Origin: Variovorax sp. KK3 | Lineage (GTDB): Bacteria; Pseudomonadota; Gammaproteobacteria; Burkholderiales; Burkholderiaceae_C | Reading direction: 5' to 3' | DNA: 64,000 bases | Assembly: GCF_001984055.1 (NCBI RefSeq) | Contig: NZ_LYVO01000006.1 | Location: 1-64,000 of the forward strand | In this document: positions 56,211-64,000 of the stretch, piece by piece | Layout: every line of letters starts with the position of its first letter | How positions within the stretch are numbered: position 1 is the stretch's first letter | Position numbers and translations under genes: made by a program | Notes under the pieces: model-generated | The model's database searches: none | Told to the model about the DNA's origin: nothing | The model's input: the letters and a program-made list of their open reading frames with translations, nothing else

Positions 56211-57413
56211 TTGGCACCCTGGAGCGGCCTCACTGCCGACGAAATGGCGCTGCTGGAAACCACCTTTTGGTCTGCCGGCGGTTCGCGCCACGCCATGGCG
56301 GAGCAGCTGAGCTTTTCCAAGAGCAAGGCCAACGCGCTGATCGCCGGCCTCGTGGATCAGGGCCTGCTGACCGAGGCGGGCCTGCAGCGCTCGTCCGGCG
56401 GGCGCCGCGCCGAGAACCTTCAATTGCACGGTGATCTGGGTGTGCTGATCGGGGTGGACATCGGCGCCACCAGCCTCGATGTCGCAGTGTTGAGGCCTGA
56501 CCTCTCCGTGCTCGCGCACCATGCCGAAGCCGCCGACGTGCGTGAAGGCCCGGGCACCGTGCTCGCCCGGGTGCGCCGGCTCATGCACGAACTGCTCGCG
56601 CGCTGCGGCTTCGCGCCACGGCAGGTGATCGGCATCGGTATCGGCGTGCCGGGGCCGGTCAACTTCGAGATCGGCCAGTTGGTCAATCCGCCGCTGATGC
56701 CGGCCTGGGACAGTTTCTCCATTCGCGACTATCTGCGCGAGGACTACACGGCGCCCGTCTTCGTCGACAACGACGTCAACCTGATGGCGCTCGGCGAGCT
56801 CTGGCGCCTGAAGCGCACGCTCTCCAATTTCCTGGTGATCAAGGTCGGCACCGGCATCGGCTGCGGCATCGTCTGCCATGGCGAGGTGTACCGCGGCGCC
56901 GCCGGTTCGGCCGGCGACGTGGGCCACATCTGCGTCGACCAGGACGGGCCGCTGTGCCACTGCGGCAACGTGGGCTGCGTCGAGGCCATGGCGGCCGGGC
57001 CGGCCATCACGCGCATGGCGGTGCAGGCCGCCGAGGCCGGCGAGAGCAGTGCACTGGCCGAGCGCCTGCGCACCCAGGGCCGCATCGATGCGGTGGACGT
57101 GGGCCAGGCCAGCCGCGCGGGCGACGCCGCGGCCAACGCCATCGTGCAGAAGGCCGGCCAGCGCATCGGGCAGATGCTGGCTTCCATCGTCAATTTCTTC
57201 AATCCGTCGCACGTGTTCATCGGCGGCGGCATCACGCACATCGGGCCGCTCTTCCTGGCGGCGCTGCGGCAGAGCGTCTACCACCGCTCGCTGGCGCTGT
57301 CGACGCGGCATCTGGAAATTCAATACACACCGCTGGGCGCGCAGGCCGGCCTGGTGGGCGCGGGCGTGCTGGCGATGCATGAAACCCTCAAGGCGCGAGG
57401 TGTCGCACCATGA
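56211..57413 (+). CDS. ROK-family transcriptional regulator
   Basis: A 400-residue regulator with an N-terminal winged helix (residues about 10-70, SRHAMAEQLSFSKSKANALI) and a ROK sugar-kinase-like domain: phosphate loop DIGATS at 83-88, FVDNDVNLMALGE, KVGTGIGCGIV and the zinc motif CHCGNVGCVEAMAAG. The start is TTG 56211, supported by CGGAGA at 56197-56202; the next in-frame ATG (56244) would cut into the winged helix. It probably represses this sugar operon and is relieved by a sugar ligand. Confidence 0.92.
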   Translation: MAPWSGLTADEMALLETTFWSAGGSRHAMAEQLSFSKSKANALIAGLVDQGLLTEAGLQRSSGGRRAENLQLHGDLGVLIGVDIGATSLDVAVLRPDLSVLAHHAEAADVREGPGTVLARVRRLMHELLARCGFAPRQVIGIGIGVPGPVNFEIGQLVNPPLMPAWDSFSIRDYLREDYTAPVFVDNDVNLMALGELWRLKRTLSNFLVIKVGTGIGCGIVCHGEVYRGAAGSAGDVGHICVDQDGPLCHCGNVGCVEAMAAGPAITRMAVQAAEAGESSALAERLRTQGRIDAVDVGQASRAGDAAANAIVQKAGQRIGQMLASIVNFFNPSHVFIGGGITHIGPLFLAALRQSVYHRSLALSTRHLEIQYTPLGAQAGLVGAGVLAMHETLKARGVAP

Positions 57414-58912
57414 AGCCCGGCGTCGCTGTCGAATTCGACCAAGTCGTGAAGGCCTTCGGCCCCGTGCAGGTGCTGCACGGCGTGAGCTTCGGCCTGGAGC
57501 CCGGCCGCGTCTACGGCCTCCTCGGCGAAAACGGTGCCGGCAAGTCCACGCTGATGAAGATCCTCGCCGGCTACGAAGCGGCCACCGGCGGCGTCGTGCG
57601 CATCAACGCCGAGCCGCGGGTCTTCACGAGCTCGCGCGATGCCGAGGCGCTGGGCATCGTGCTGATCCACCAGGAGTTCAACCTGGCGGAAGACCTGAAC
57701 GTCGCGCAGAACATCTTCCTCGGCCATGAAAAGAAGAAGGGCTGGTTGCTCGACGACGCCGCCATGGAGCGCGATGCCGCCGCCGCCCTCGCGCAGGTCG
57801 GCCTGAAGGTCGATCCCCGCACCCGCGTGCGCCGCCTGATCGTGGCCGAGAAGCAGCTCGTCGAAATCGCCAAGGCCGTCTCGCGCCATGCACGGCTCCT
57901 GATCATGGACGAGCCCACCGCAACGCTCACGCCCGGCGAAACCGAGCGCCTCTTCAAGCTCATCGCCCAGCTGCGCGCCGATGGCGTGACCATCGTCTAC
58001 ATCTCCCACAAGCTCGACGAGGTGGAGCGCGTGACCGACGAGGTCATCGTCATGCGCGACGGCCGCTTCGTCACCCGCGCACCCACCGCCGAACTCACGC
58101 GCCACCAGATGGCCAACCTGATGGTGGGTCGCGAACTGGCCGACCTTTATCCGCCGCGCGACCCGGTGCCGGCCGACGCGGCACCCGCGATGCAGGTGCG
58201 CGGATTCGACGTGCCGGGCTGGGCACAGGACGCGAGCTTCGAGGTGCGCCCCGGCGAAATCCTGGGCTTCGCGGGCTTGGTCGGCGCAGGTCGCACCGAG
58301 CTTTTCGAAGGCTTGCTGGGCCTGCGCCCCGGCAGCGGTAGCGTGACGATCGCGGGCCGCGCCGTCGCGCTGCGCAACCCGCGCGAGGCGGCCCGTCATG
58401 GCCTCACGTACCTGAGCGAAGACCGCAAGGGCAAGGGCCTGCACGTTCACCTGGGCCTGCGCCAGAACCTCACGCTGATGGCGCTCGACCGCTACGCCAC
58501 GCCCTGGCTCAAGCCCGAATCGGAGCGCACGGCGCTGGCCGAGGCGGTGAAGGACTACGGCATCCGCACCGGCGACCTCGACGCGCGCGCCTCGTCGCTG
58601 TCGGGCGGCAATCAGCAGAAGCTCGCGCTGGCCAAGGTGCTGCAGCCTCGGCCGAAGGTCGTGGTGCTCGACGAGCCCACGCGCGGCGTCGACGTCGGCG
58701 CCAAGCGCGACATCTATTTCCTGATCCAGCGACTGGCACGCGAGGGGCTGGCCGTGGTCGTCGTCTCCTCCGAGTTGATGGAGCTGATCGGCCTGTGCCA
58801 CCGCGTCGCGGTGATGCGTGCCGGCCGCTTCGTCGCGACGCTGAACGCTGAACATCTGACCGAAGAGGAACTGATTTCCCATGCCACCGGAACCGCAACA
58901 AGCCCCGCCTGA
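57410..58912 (+). CDS. Sugar ABC transporter ATP-binding protein (RbsA/MglA type)
   Basis: A 500-residue fused ATPase with two ABC domains energising monosaccharide import. Domain 1 (about 5-245) has Walker [10 protein letters not shown] and the degenerate signature [15 protein letters not shown]. Domain 2 (about 255-495) has the usual Arg-variant loop [10 protein letters not shown], signature [14 protein letters not shown] and Walker [13 protein letters not shown]. The start overlaps the ROK gene by four bases and the end overlaps the permease by 32. Confidence 0.95.
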   Translation: MKPGVAVEFDQVVKAFGPVQVLHGVSFGLEPGRVYGLLGENGAGKSTLMKILAGYEAATGGVVRINAEPRVFTSSRDAEALGIVLIHQEFNLAEDLNVAQNIFLGHEKKKGWLLDDAAMERDAAAALAQVGLKVDPRTRVRRLIVAEKQLVEIAKAVSRHARLLIMDEPTATLTPGETERLFKLIAQLRADGVTIVYISHKLDEVERVTDEVIVMRDGRFVTRAPTAELTRHQMANLMVGRELADLYPPRDPVPADAAPAMQVRGFDVPGWAQDASFEVRPGEILGFAGLVGAGRTELFEGLLGLRPGSGSVTIAGRAVALRNPREAARHGLTYLSEDRKGKGLHVHLGLRQNLTLMALDRYATPWLKPESERTALAEAVKDYGIRTGDLDARASSLSGGNQQKLALAKVLQPRPKVVVLDEPTRGVDVGAKRDIYFLIQRLAREGLAVVVVSSELMELIGLCHRVAVMRAGRFVATLNAEHLTEEELISHATGTATSPA

Positions 58913-59906
58913 CGCCGCCGGCGCCATGCACCGCAGCGAGTCCAAGCCGCGCTGGACCGAGCGCCTGCACGGCCTCGGCCCCGTCATCGGCCTGGTGCTG
59001 CTGTGCATCGCCGGCACGCTGCTCAACAGCGACTTCGCCACGCCCGACAACGTGATGAACGTGCTCACGCGCACGGCCTTCATCGGCATCATCGCGGTGG
59101 GCATGTGCTTCGTGATCATTTCGGGCGGCATCGACCTGTCGGTGGGCTCGATGGCGGCGCTGATCGCGGGCTGCGTGATCATGTTCATCAACGCCATGGG
59201 GCCGGCGCTGAGCTCGCCGCTGCTGGCGGTGGTGCTCGGTGCGGTGCTGGCGGTGGTGCTCGGCGCGGTCTTCGGCCTGGCGCACGGGCTGCTCATCACC
59301 AAGGGGCGCATCGAGCCTTTCATCGTCACGCTCGGCACGCTGGGCATCTTTCGCGCCTACCTGACCTACTTCGCCGACGGCGGTGCGCTTACGCTCGACA
59401 ACGAGCTCTCCGACCTCTACGCGCCGGTCTACTACGCCAGCCTGTTGGGCATTCCGGTGCCGGTGTGGGTGTTCCTGGTGGTTGCCATCATCGGCGGGCT
59501 GATCCTCAACCGCACCGCCTACGGCCGCTATGTGCAGGCCATCGGCTCCAACGAGCAGGTCGCGCGCTATGCGGCGGTGGGCGTGGACGGCGTGAAGATC
59601 CTCACTTACGTGCTGCTGGGCGTGTGCGTCGGCATCGCGACGCTGCTCTACGTGCCGCGGCTGGGCTCGGCATCGCCCACCACCGGCCTGCTGTGGGAGC
59701 TGGAAGCCATCGCCGCGGTGATCGTCGGCGGCACCGCGCTCAAGGGCGGCGCCGGCAGCATCACCGGCACGGTCATCGGCGCGATCCTGCTGTCGGTCAT
59801 CAGCAACATCCTCAACCTCACGAGCATCATCAGCGTGTACCTCAATGCCGCGGTGCAGGGCTTCGTGATCATCGTGGTCGCTTTCCTCCAGCGCGGAAGA
59901 AGATGA
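58881..59906 (+). CDS. Sugar ABC transporter permease (RbsC type)
   Basis: A 341-residue inner-membrane permease with about eight to ten helices. Family segments are [39 protein letters not shown], the coupling loop [19 protein letters not shown] and [20 protein letters not shown]. An ATG at 58926 is a possible later start since the first 20 residues are polar. Its stop overlaps a repeat-encoded mini-ORF as ATGA. Confidence 0.94.
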   Translation: MPPEPQQAPPDAAGAMHRSESKPRWTERLHGLGPVIGLVLLCIAGTLLNSDFATPDNVMNVLTRTAFIGIIAVGMCFVIISGGIDLSVGSMAALIAGCVIMFINAMGPALSSPLLAVVLGAVLAVVLGAVFGLAHGLLITKGRIEPFIVTLGTLGIFRAYLTYFADGGALTLDNELSDLYAPVYYASLLGIPVPVWVFLVVAIIGGLILNRTAYGRYVQAIGSNEQVARYAAVGVDGVKILTYVLLGVCVGIATLLYVPRLGSASPTTGLLWELEAIAAVIVGGTALKGGAGSITGTVIGAILLSVISNILNLTSIISVYLNAAVQGFVIIVVAFLQRGRR

Positions 59907-60052
59907 CGGCCCCCCGGCTTCTCACTCGCTGCGCGCGTGTAACTCCACCCCCCAAGGGGGAGGCGCGGCTCGCCTTGGGGCGGCCCGGCGGCGGCCGCCT
60001 CGCCCACTTTTCCCGTCCAATCGTTTTTTCAACAAAGGAGACAGCAGCATGA
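59903..60052 (+). CDS. Possible repeat-encoded coupling mini-ORF between rbsC- and rbsB-type genes
   Basis: A 49-codon frame starting [17 protein letters not shown], reading through LALGRPGGG, and ending at TGA. Its ATG overlaps the permease stop (ATGA, 59903-59906) and its stop overlaps the binding-protein start (ATGA, 60049-60052). The frame through the repeat core (LGRPG-G) is the same as in the ptsH-ptsI mini-ORF. The downstream gene has its own AGGAGA site, so coupling would only supplement it. Expression unproven. Confidence 0.3.
   Translation: MTAPRLLTRCARVTPPPKGEARLALGRPGGGRLAHFSRPIVFSTKETAA
59908..59997 (+). repeat. Intergenic repeat family, copy between rbsC- and rbsB-type genes
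   Basis: Diverged relative of the 13475 repeat: CCCCCCGGCTTCTCACTCGC, GCGTGTAACTCCACC and CTTGGGGCGGCCCGGCGGCGG. It can fold with CCCCAAGG (59950-59957) pairing to CCTTGGGG (59973-59980). Same orientation as transcription and as the copies at 13475 and 61014. Confidence 0.85.
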
Positions 60053-61011
60053 ACCTCATCACTCGACGCCTCGCCCTGACCGCGGTGGCAAGCGCCGCGC
60101 TCGCCGCAGGCCCGGCCCTTGCCGCCGACAAAGTGAACCTCGGCGTGTCCATCCCGGCCGCCACGCACAGCTTCATGGGCGGCATCAACTACTGGGCCAA
60201 CCAGGCGAAGAAGGACCTGGAGAAGGAGCACAAGGACCTCAAGATCACGATCAAGACGGCCGCCAACGCGCCCGAGCAGGCCAACCAGCTGCAGGACTTG
60301 TCGACCGTGACCAAGATCAACGCACTGGTGATCTTCCCCTTCGAATCGGCCGCACTCACCAAGCCGGTGGCACAGGTCAAGGCCAAGGGCACCTACGTGA
60401 CCGTGGTCGACCGCGGCCTCACCGACACCAGCGCGCAGGACGCGTACGTCGCCGGCGACAACACCGCCTTCGGCAAGATTCCGGCCGAATACATCGCGAA
60501 GAAGCTGGGCGGCAAGGGTGACGTGGTCGCGCTGCGCGGCATCGCGACCACGCTGGACAACGAGCGCATGGACGCTTTCAACGGCGTGCTGAAGAACTAT
60601 CCCGACATCAAGCTGCTCGACGCCAAGTACGCCAACTGGAACCGCGACGATGCCTTCAAGGTCACGCAGGACTACCTGACGCGCTTCAAGAAGATCGACG
60701 CCATCTGGGCCGCCGACGACGACATGGCGGTGGGCGTGCTCAAGGCCATCGAGCAGGCCAAGCGTGACGACATCAAGATCGTCTTCGGCGGCGCGGGCGC
60801 CAAGGGCATGGTCAAGACCATCATCGACGGCAAGGACAAGCGCATCGATGCCGACGTGAGCTATTCGCCGAAGTTCATCTACGACGCGATCAAGCTCACG
60901 GCCGAGGCGCGGCTCAAGGGCGAGAAGCTGCCGGCGACGACCATCATTCCCTCGGTGCTCATCACCAAGGACAACGCCAAGGACTTCTACCACCCCAACT
61001 CGCCTTTCTAA
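60049..61011 (+). CDS. Sugar ABC transporter substrate-binding protein (RbsB type)
   Basis: A 320-residue periplasmic sugar-binding protein with a signal peptide (cleavage near PALAAD) and the type 1 fold of ribose/galactose family members ([60 protein letters not shown]). The sugar cannot be named from sequence. AAAGGAGA precedes the start. Needed in excess over the membrane parts, which fits an mRNA-stabilising hairpin just downstream. Confidence 0.94.
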   Translation: MNLITRRLALTAVASAALAAGPALAADKVNLGVSIPAATHSFMGGINYWANQAKKDLEKEHKDLKITIKTAANAPEQANQLQDLSTVTKINALVIFPFESAALTKPVAQVKAKGTYVTVVDRGLTDTSAQDAYVAGDNTAFGKIPAEYIAKKLGGKGDVVALRGIATTLDNERMDAFNGVLKNYPDIKLLDAKYANWNRDDAFKVTQDYLTRFKKIDAIWAADDDMAVGVLKAIEQAKRDDIKIVFGGAGAKGMVKTIIDGKDKRIDADVSYSPKFIYDAIKLTAEARLKGEKLPATTIIPSVLITKDNAKDFYHPNSPF

Positions 61012-61013
61012 GC

Positions 61014-61110
61014 TCTCCCCCAGGCTTCGCGCACTTCGTGTCGCTTTCGCCAACCCCCTTCCGGGGGCGACACCAGCGGCCCGGCAAAGCCGGTTCCGCG
61101 GTGTCCCCCG
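61014..61110 (+). repeat. Intergenic repeat family, diverged copy with strong hairpin
   Basis: Begins CTCCCCCAGGCTTCGCGC, then ACTTCGTGTCGCTTTCGCC, and ends with a long imperfect hairpin. In it GGGGcGACACC (61064-61074) pairs with GGTGTC-CCCC (61100-61109) and CCGGC (61081-61085) pairs with GCCGG (61089-61093) around AAA, about 19 pairs in all. It separates the binding protein and dehydrogenase genes. Confidence 0.75.
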
Positions 61111-61141
61111 AAGGCGCGCGCCCGGGCTACCGACTGCACCC

Positions 61142-62308
61142 ATGATCCAGAAGACCACTACCCGCAAGCTCCGCTACGCCATGGTCGGTGGCGGGCGCGA
61201 TGCCTTCATCGGCGCGGTGCACCGCAAGGCGATCGCGCTCGACGGTCAGGCCGAGTTGGTGGCGGGCGCGCTCTCGTCCAGCCCCGAGAAGGCGCGCGAG
61301 TCCGGCCGCGCGCTGTGGCTGGCGGAAGACCGCAACCACGGAGACTGGCGCGCGCTGCTCGACGACGAGCTGAAGCGGCCGGCCGACGAGCGCATCGACT
61401 TCGTGTCGATCGTCACGCCGAACCACCTGCACTTTCCGGTGGCGCAGGCCTTCGTCGAAGCGGGCTTCCACGTCGTGTGCGACAAGCCGCTGGTGCACAC
61501 CGGCGAGCAGGCCGATGCGCTGGTGGCGGCCGTCGCGCGGCGCGGCACCGTGTTCGCGGTCACCTACAACTACACGGGCTACCCGATGGTGCGCGAGGCG
61601 CGCGAGATCGTGCGCAGCGGGCGCCTGGGCGAACTGCGCAAGGTGGTCGTCGAATACAACCAGGGCTGGCTCGCGACGCGGCTCGAGGGCGAGGGCAACA
61701 AACAGGCCGAATGGCGCAGCGACCCGGCGCGCAGCGGCGCGGCGGGCGCGATCGGCGACATCGGCTCGCATGCCGAGAACCTGGTCGCGACCGTCACGGG
61801 CCTGCACATCGAGAGCCTGTGCGCGGACCTCGGCGCGCTGGTACCCGGCCGCACGCTCGACGACGACGCCAGCGTGCTGCTGCGCTTCGAGGGCGGCGCG
61901 CGCGGCGTGCTGATCGCATCGCAGGTCAACACCGGCTTGGAGAACGATCTTCGGCTGCGCGTCTCGGGCACGCTGGGCACGCTGGTGTGGCGGCAGGAGC
62001 AGCCCAGCGAACTCGTGCATCTGCCGCACGATGGTCCGCGTCGCGTGCTCACGCGCGGCTCGGCGTGGCTGGGCGAATCCGCACGCCGCGCGAGCCGGCT
62101 GCCCAGCGGCCATCCGGAAGGCTTCATCGAGGCCTTCGCCAACGTGTACGGCGGCGTCATGGGCGACATCCGTGCACGCCTGGCCGAGTCGACGGCGGAC
62201 GTGCTCGACGCGGACTATCCGCGCGTGGAGGCGGGTGCGCGCGGCGTGCGCTTCATCGAGCGTGTGGTGGCGTCATCGAAGAGCGATGCCAAGTGGCTCG
62301 GCTGGTGA
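61142..62308 (+). CDS. Gfo/Idh/MocA-family oxidoreductase
   Basis: A 388-residue NAD(P)-dependent sugar or cyclitol dehydrogenase. N-terminal Rossmann motif [17 protein letters not shown], the family motif CDKPLVHTG (EKP equivalent, Lys) near residue 120, [20 protein letters not shown] and a GSHAENL His-containing segment in the C-terminal domain. It probably oxidises the imported sugar. No ribosome site is visible before ATG 61142; the frame crossing the upstream repeat ends in TGA overlapping this ATG. Confidence 0.92.
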   Translation: MIQKTTTRKLRYAMVGGGRDAFIGAVHRKAIALDGQAELVAGALSSSPEKARESGRALWLAEDRNHGDWRALLDDELKRPADERIDFVSIVTPNHLHFPVAQAFVEAGFHVVCDKPLVHTGEQADALVAAVARRGTVFAVTYNYTGYPMVREAREIVRSGRLGELRKVVVEYNQGWLATRLEGEGNKQAEWRSDPARSGAAGAIGDIGSHAENLVATVTGLHIESLCADLGALVPGRTLDDDASVLLRFEGGARGVLIASQVNTGLENDLRLRVSGTLGTLVWRQEQPSELVHLPHDGPRRVLTRGSAWLGESARRASRLPSGHPEGFIEAFANVYGGVMGDIRARLAESTADVLDADYPRVEAGARGVRFIERVVASSKSDAKWLGW

Positions 62309-62319
62309 CTTCGCCTTGA

Positions 62320-62344
62320 CTCCCTCTCCCAGAGGGAGAGGGAG
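62320..62344. terminator. Palindromic hairpin between convergent genes
   Basis: Eleven-base perfect stem CTCCCTCTCCC (62320-62330) and GGGAGAGGGAG (62334-62344) with an AGA loop, 11 bases after the dehydrogenase stop. No T-tract, but its place between convergent genes suggests bidirectional termination or end protection; the sequence type is a common dispersed repeat in GC-rich proteobacteria. Confidence 0.55.
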
Positions 62345-62391
62345 CAAATCCAGGCGCCCCGCAATTTGCGCGCGGCTTGTCCGGCCCAGGC

Positions 62392-62973
62392 CTATCGTGC
62401 CCGCTCTGCGAACACCGCCGCCAATCGCGCCACGGCACTTTCCGCCGTCAGCTCGATCGCCGTCGAGCACGCGAGCATCAAGTTGAGCGGCTGCCCCAGC
62501 CCTTCCACCATCACGCCGCTCTCGCGTTCGCGCAATGCGCCAGAAGGATCGGCCACGCAGTCCAGTTGCTTGCAGACGCGGCTGGCATAACTGCCCGATG
62601 GCACACCATAGACCACCACCGGCTTCCCCAGCCCCACCGCGAATCCGACTTCGAACACGGTGCCCGAGTCAGGCTCGAGCCCGCGAAAGTCCATCAGGTT
62701 GGCGATCACGCCGTCGGCCTCGCGGATCAGCGCGACGTTGCCTTCGTAGATGCGGCGGGCCTGCTCTTCGTCGCTGCCGCTGAAGCCGTCACGCACGCCG
62801 CCGTCGGAAGGCTCGACGCCTTCCAGCCCATGGCGCGCGCAATGCGCCTTCAACGATTCGTAGATCTTCGCGCTGTCGCGAAAGAAGATGTCGGGTCCGG
62901 CGAGATAGACGCGGGGTCGCAATCGTGCCGTTGCGGTTGTTGCTGCCCTTGCGGCTGGCGCTTCGTGTGTCAT
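62392..62973 (-). CDS. Nucleoside 2-deoxyribosyltransferase family protein
   Basis: A 193-residue enzyme expected to exchange or hydrolyse the base of a (deoxy)nucleoside or nucleotide. The family pattern is clear: RVYLAGPDIFF at 21-31, then DFRGLEPDSGTVFEVGFA at 95-112 with the nucleophile Glu108. The N-terminal 18 residues are Ala and Thr rich and unlike the family. No nucleotide-salvage genes flank it. Confidence 0.9.
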   Translation of the reverse strand: MTHEAPAARAATTATARLRPRVYLAGPDIFFRDSAKIYESLKAHCARHGLEGVEPSDGGVRDGFSGSDEEQARRIYEGNVALIREADGVIANLMDFRGLEPDSGTVFEVGFAVGLGKPVVVYGVPSGSYASRVCKQLDCVADPSGALRERESGVMVEGLGQPLNLMLACSTAIELTAESAVARLAAVFAERAR

Positions 62974-63037
62974 CGGGTCCTTGTTGCTCGAACCCGCATT
63001 CTGCTGTGCCCCCGGCGCGAAGGCCGAGGCACCGATG

Positions 63038-64000
63038 CTATTCGGCCCGGATGTCGTTGTCCTTGACCACCTTGCCCAGCAAGTCGTAGTAGTTCTTCGT
63101 CAGCGCGGCCAGTTGCTCGGGCGTGCCGCCGCCGGCATCGTCGCCGCGGTCGGCAATCGTCTTCTGCACGGCCGGGTCCTTCAAGGCCGTGTTCATCGCG
63201 GTGTTGACCTTCTTCACGATGTCGGCGTTCAGGCCCGGTGGGCCATACAGGCCGATGAAGGAGATCACCTCGAAATTCTTGATGCCCTTTTCCGTGGCCG
63301 TGGGCACGTCCGGAAAGGCCGGCACGCGCTTGGCGCCGGTGGCCATCAGCGCCTTGAGCTGGCCCGACTTGAGGAAGGGCGCCACCACCGAGGAGGCGTC
63401 GAACATCGCGGGGACGCGGCCTGCGATCAGGTCGGTCATGGCCGGTGCGCTGCCTTTGTAGGGCACGTGGCTCATCTTCGGCTTGCCGATGCGTTCGCGG
63501 AACAGCTCCATCGCGGTCTGCACGAGGCTGCCCGGCCCGCCCGAGGCGTAGTCGACGGCCTTGCCTTCCTTGTCCTGCTGCTTGACCCAGGCGATGAAGC
63601 CGTCGATGTCCTTCACCGGCAGGCTGGCCGGCACGACCAGCATCAGCGACGAGGTGAGCAGCAATCCGATGGGCGTCATCTTCAGCGGGTCTGCCACCGA
63701 GGTGTTGCGGTAGGTGTGCGGGTTCAGCACCATGTTGCTGCCGTTGCCCACGAGCAGGCGGTAACCGTCGGGCGCCGACTTCAGCACGTAGTCGGTGGCG
63801 ATGTTGCCGTTGACGCCGGCCTTGTTGTCGATGACGACCGGCTGGCCCAGGTTGTTCTGCATGCCGGCGGTCAGGACGCGCCCGGCGAAGTCGGTCTGCC
63901 CGCCGGGCGGGTAGCCCACCACCAGCGTCACCGATTTGCTGGGCCAGGCGGCCTGGGCTGCGGCCATGCTTGGCAGCAGGCCCGCGCCGAGCCCTCCAAG
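63038..64000 (-). CDS. Bug/TctC-family tripartite tricarboxylate-type binding protein (5' end beyond window)
   Basis: Periplasmic binding protein of the Bug family, numerous in Burkholderiales, which delivers carboxylates or aromatic acids to TctAB-type or unknown transporters. Visible are the mature start AAWPSKSVTLVVGYPPGGQT, VVIDNKAGVNGNIATDYV, the conserved MSHVPYKGSAPAMTDLIAG and AFPDVPTATEKG. The frame is open to the window edge and reads a signal peptide end (GAGLLPSMAAAQAAWP), so the true start is outside. The internal ATG at 63967 is probably not the start. Confidence 0.9.
   Translation of the reverse strand, partial: LGGLGAGLLPSMAAAQAAWPSKSVTLVVGYPPGGQTDFAGRVLTAGMQNNLGQPVVIDNKAGVNGNIATDYVLKSAPDGYRLLVGNGSNMVLNPHTYRNTSVADPLKMTPIGLLLTSSLMLVVPASLPVKDIDGFIAWVKQQDKEGKAVDYASGGPGSLVQTAMELFRERIGKPKMSHVPYKGSAPAMTDLIAGRVPAMFDASSVVAPFLKSGQLKALMATGAKRVPAFPDVPTATEKGIKNFEVISFIGLYGPPGLNADIVKKVNTAMNTALKDPAVQKTIADRGDDAGGGTPEQLAALTKNYYDLLGKVVKDNDIRAE

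Overview
The window looks like a chromosomal segment of a GC-rich betaproteobacterium of the order Burkholderiales, most likely family Comamonadaceae (Variovorax-like). This is inferred from high GC, the gene order dat-ybeD-lipB-lipA next to atpIBEFHAGDC, many branched-chain-amino-acid-type ABC transporters, a Bug/TctC-type binding protein, an incomplete PTS (EIIA-HPr-EI only), and GC-rich intergenic repeats. I see no rRNA, tRNA, CRISPR array, insertion sequence or phage gene. No stretch over 300 bases lacks a gene.

Region by region. (1) 1-7843: S10 ribosomal protein cluster. rpsJ ends in its own terminator and is separated from [40 protein letters not shown] by two lipoprotein genes, one a HEXXH metallopeptidase. 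A near-consensus promoter restarts transcription before rplC, and a strong terminator follows rpsQ. (2) 7855-11000: peroxiredoxin, GNAT acetyltransferase, cytochrome b561, divergent cytochrome c', and a TlpA-like thioredoxin. (3) 10997-15475: lipoprotein, MFS transporter, EIIA(Man), HPr and Enzyme I. A tandem 93-bp repeat sits between ptsH and ptsI. (4) 15577-18607: Spy/CpxP-like lipoprotein, DUF4260 membrane protein, OmpR-type regulator and sensor kinase. (5) 18892-33157: a large catabolic and transport cluster with an IclR regulator inside it. It has dehydrogenases, a tautomerase, a cupin, an HpcH/HpaI aldolase, a TauD/TfdA dioxygenase, a membrane fatty-acid-hydroxylase-like protein and a complete Liv-type transporter. 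Three similar near-palindromic sites lie at its two promoter regions. (6) 33183-41384: AraC regulator divergent from a second complete Liv-type transporter, followed by an aldehyde dehydrogenase and an NADP-dependent oxidoreductase. (7) 41391-48640, minus strand: EamA exporter and AraC regulator, then the operon dat-ybeD-lipB-lipA-acyl-CoA synthetase-permease. (8) 48810-56076: complete F1Fo ATP synthase operon with terminator. (9) 56211-62308: ROK regulator, ribose-type ABC transporter and Gfo/Idh/MocA dehydrogenase. Diverged copies of the same repeat family lie between rbsC and rbsB and between rbsB and the dehydrogenase gene. (10) 62392-64000, minus strand: nucleoside deoxyribosyltransferase and a Bug-type binding protein cut by the window edge.

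The most unusual pattern concerns the repeat family. At two loci (ptsH-ptsI and rbsC-rbsB) the repeat forms a complete small reading frame. Its ATG overlaps the upstream stop codon as ATGA, and its TGA overlaps the downstream start codon as ATGA. At a third locus the frame through the repeat again ends in ATGA at the next start. The repeats may therefore act as translational connectors inside operons.
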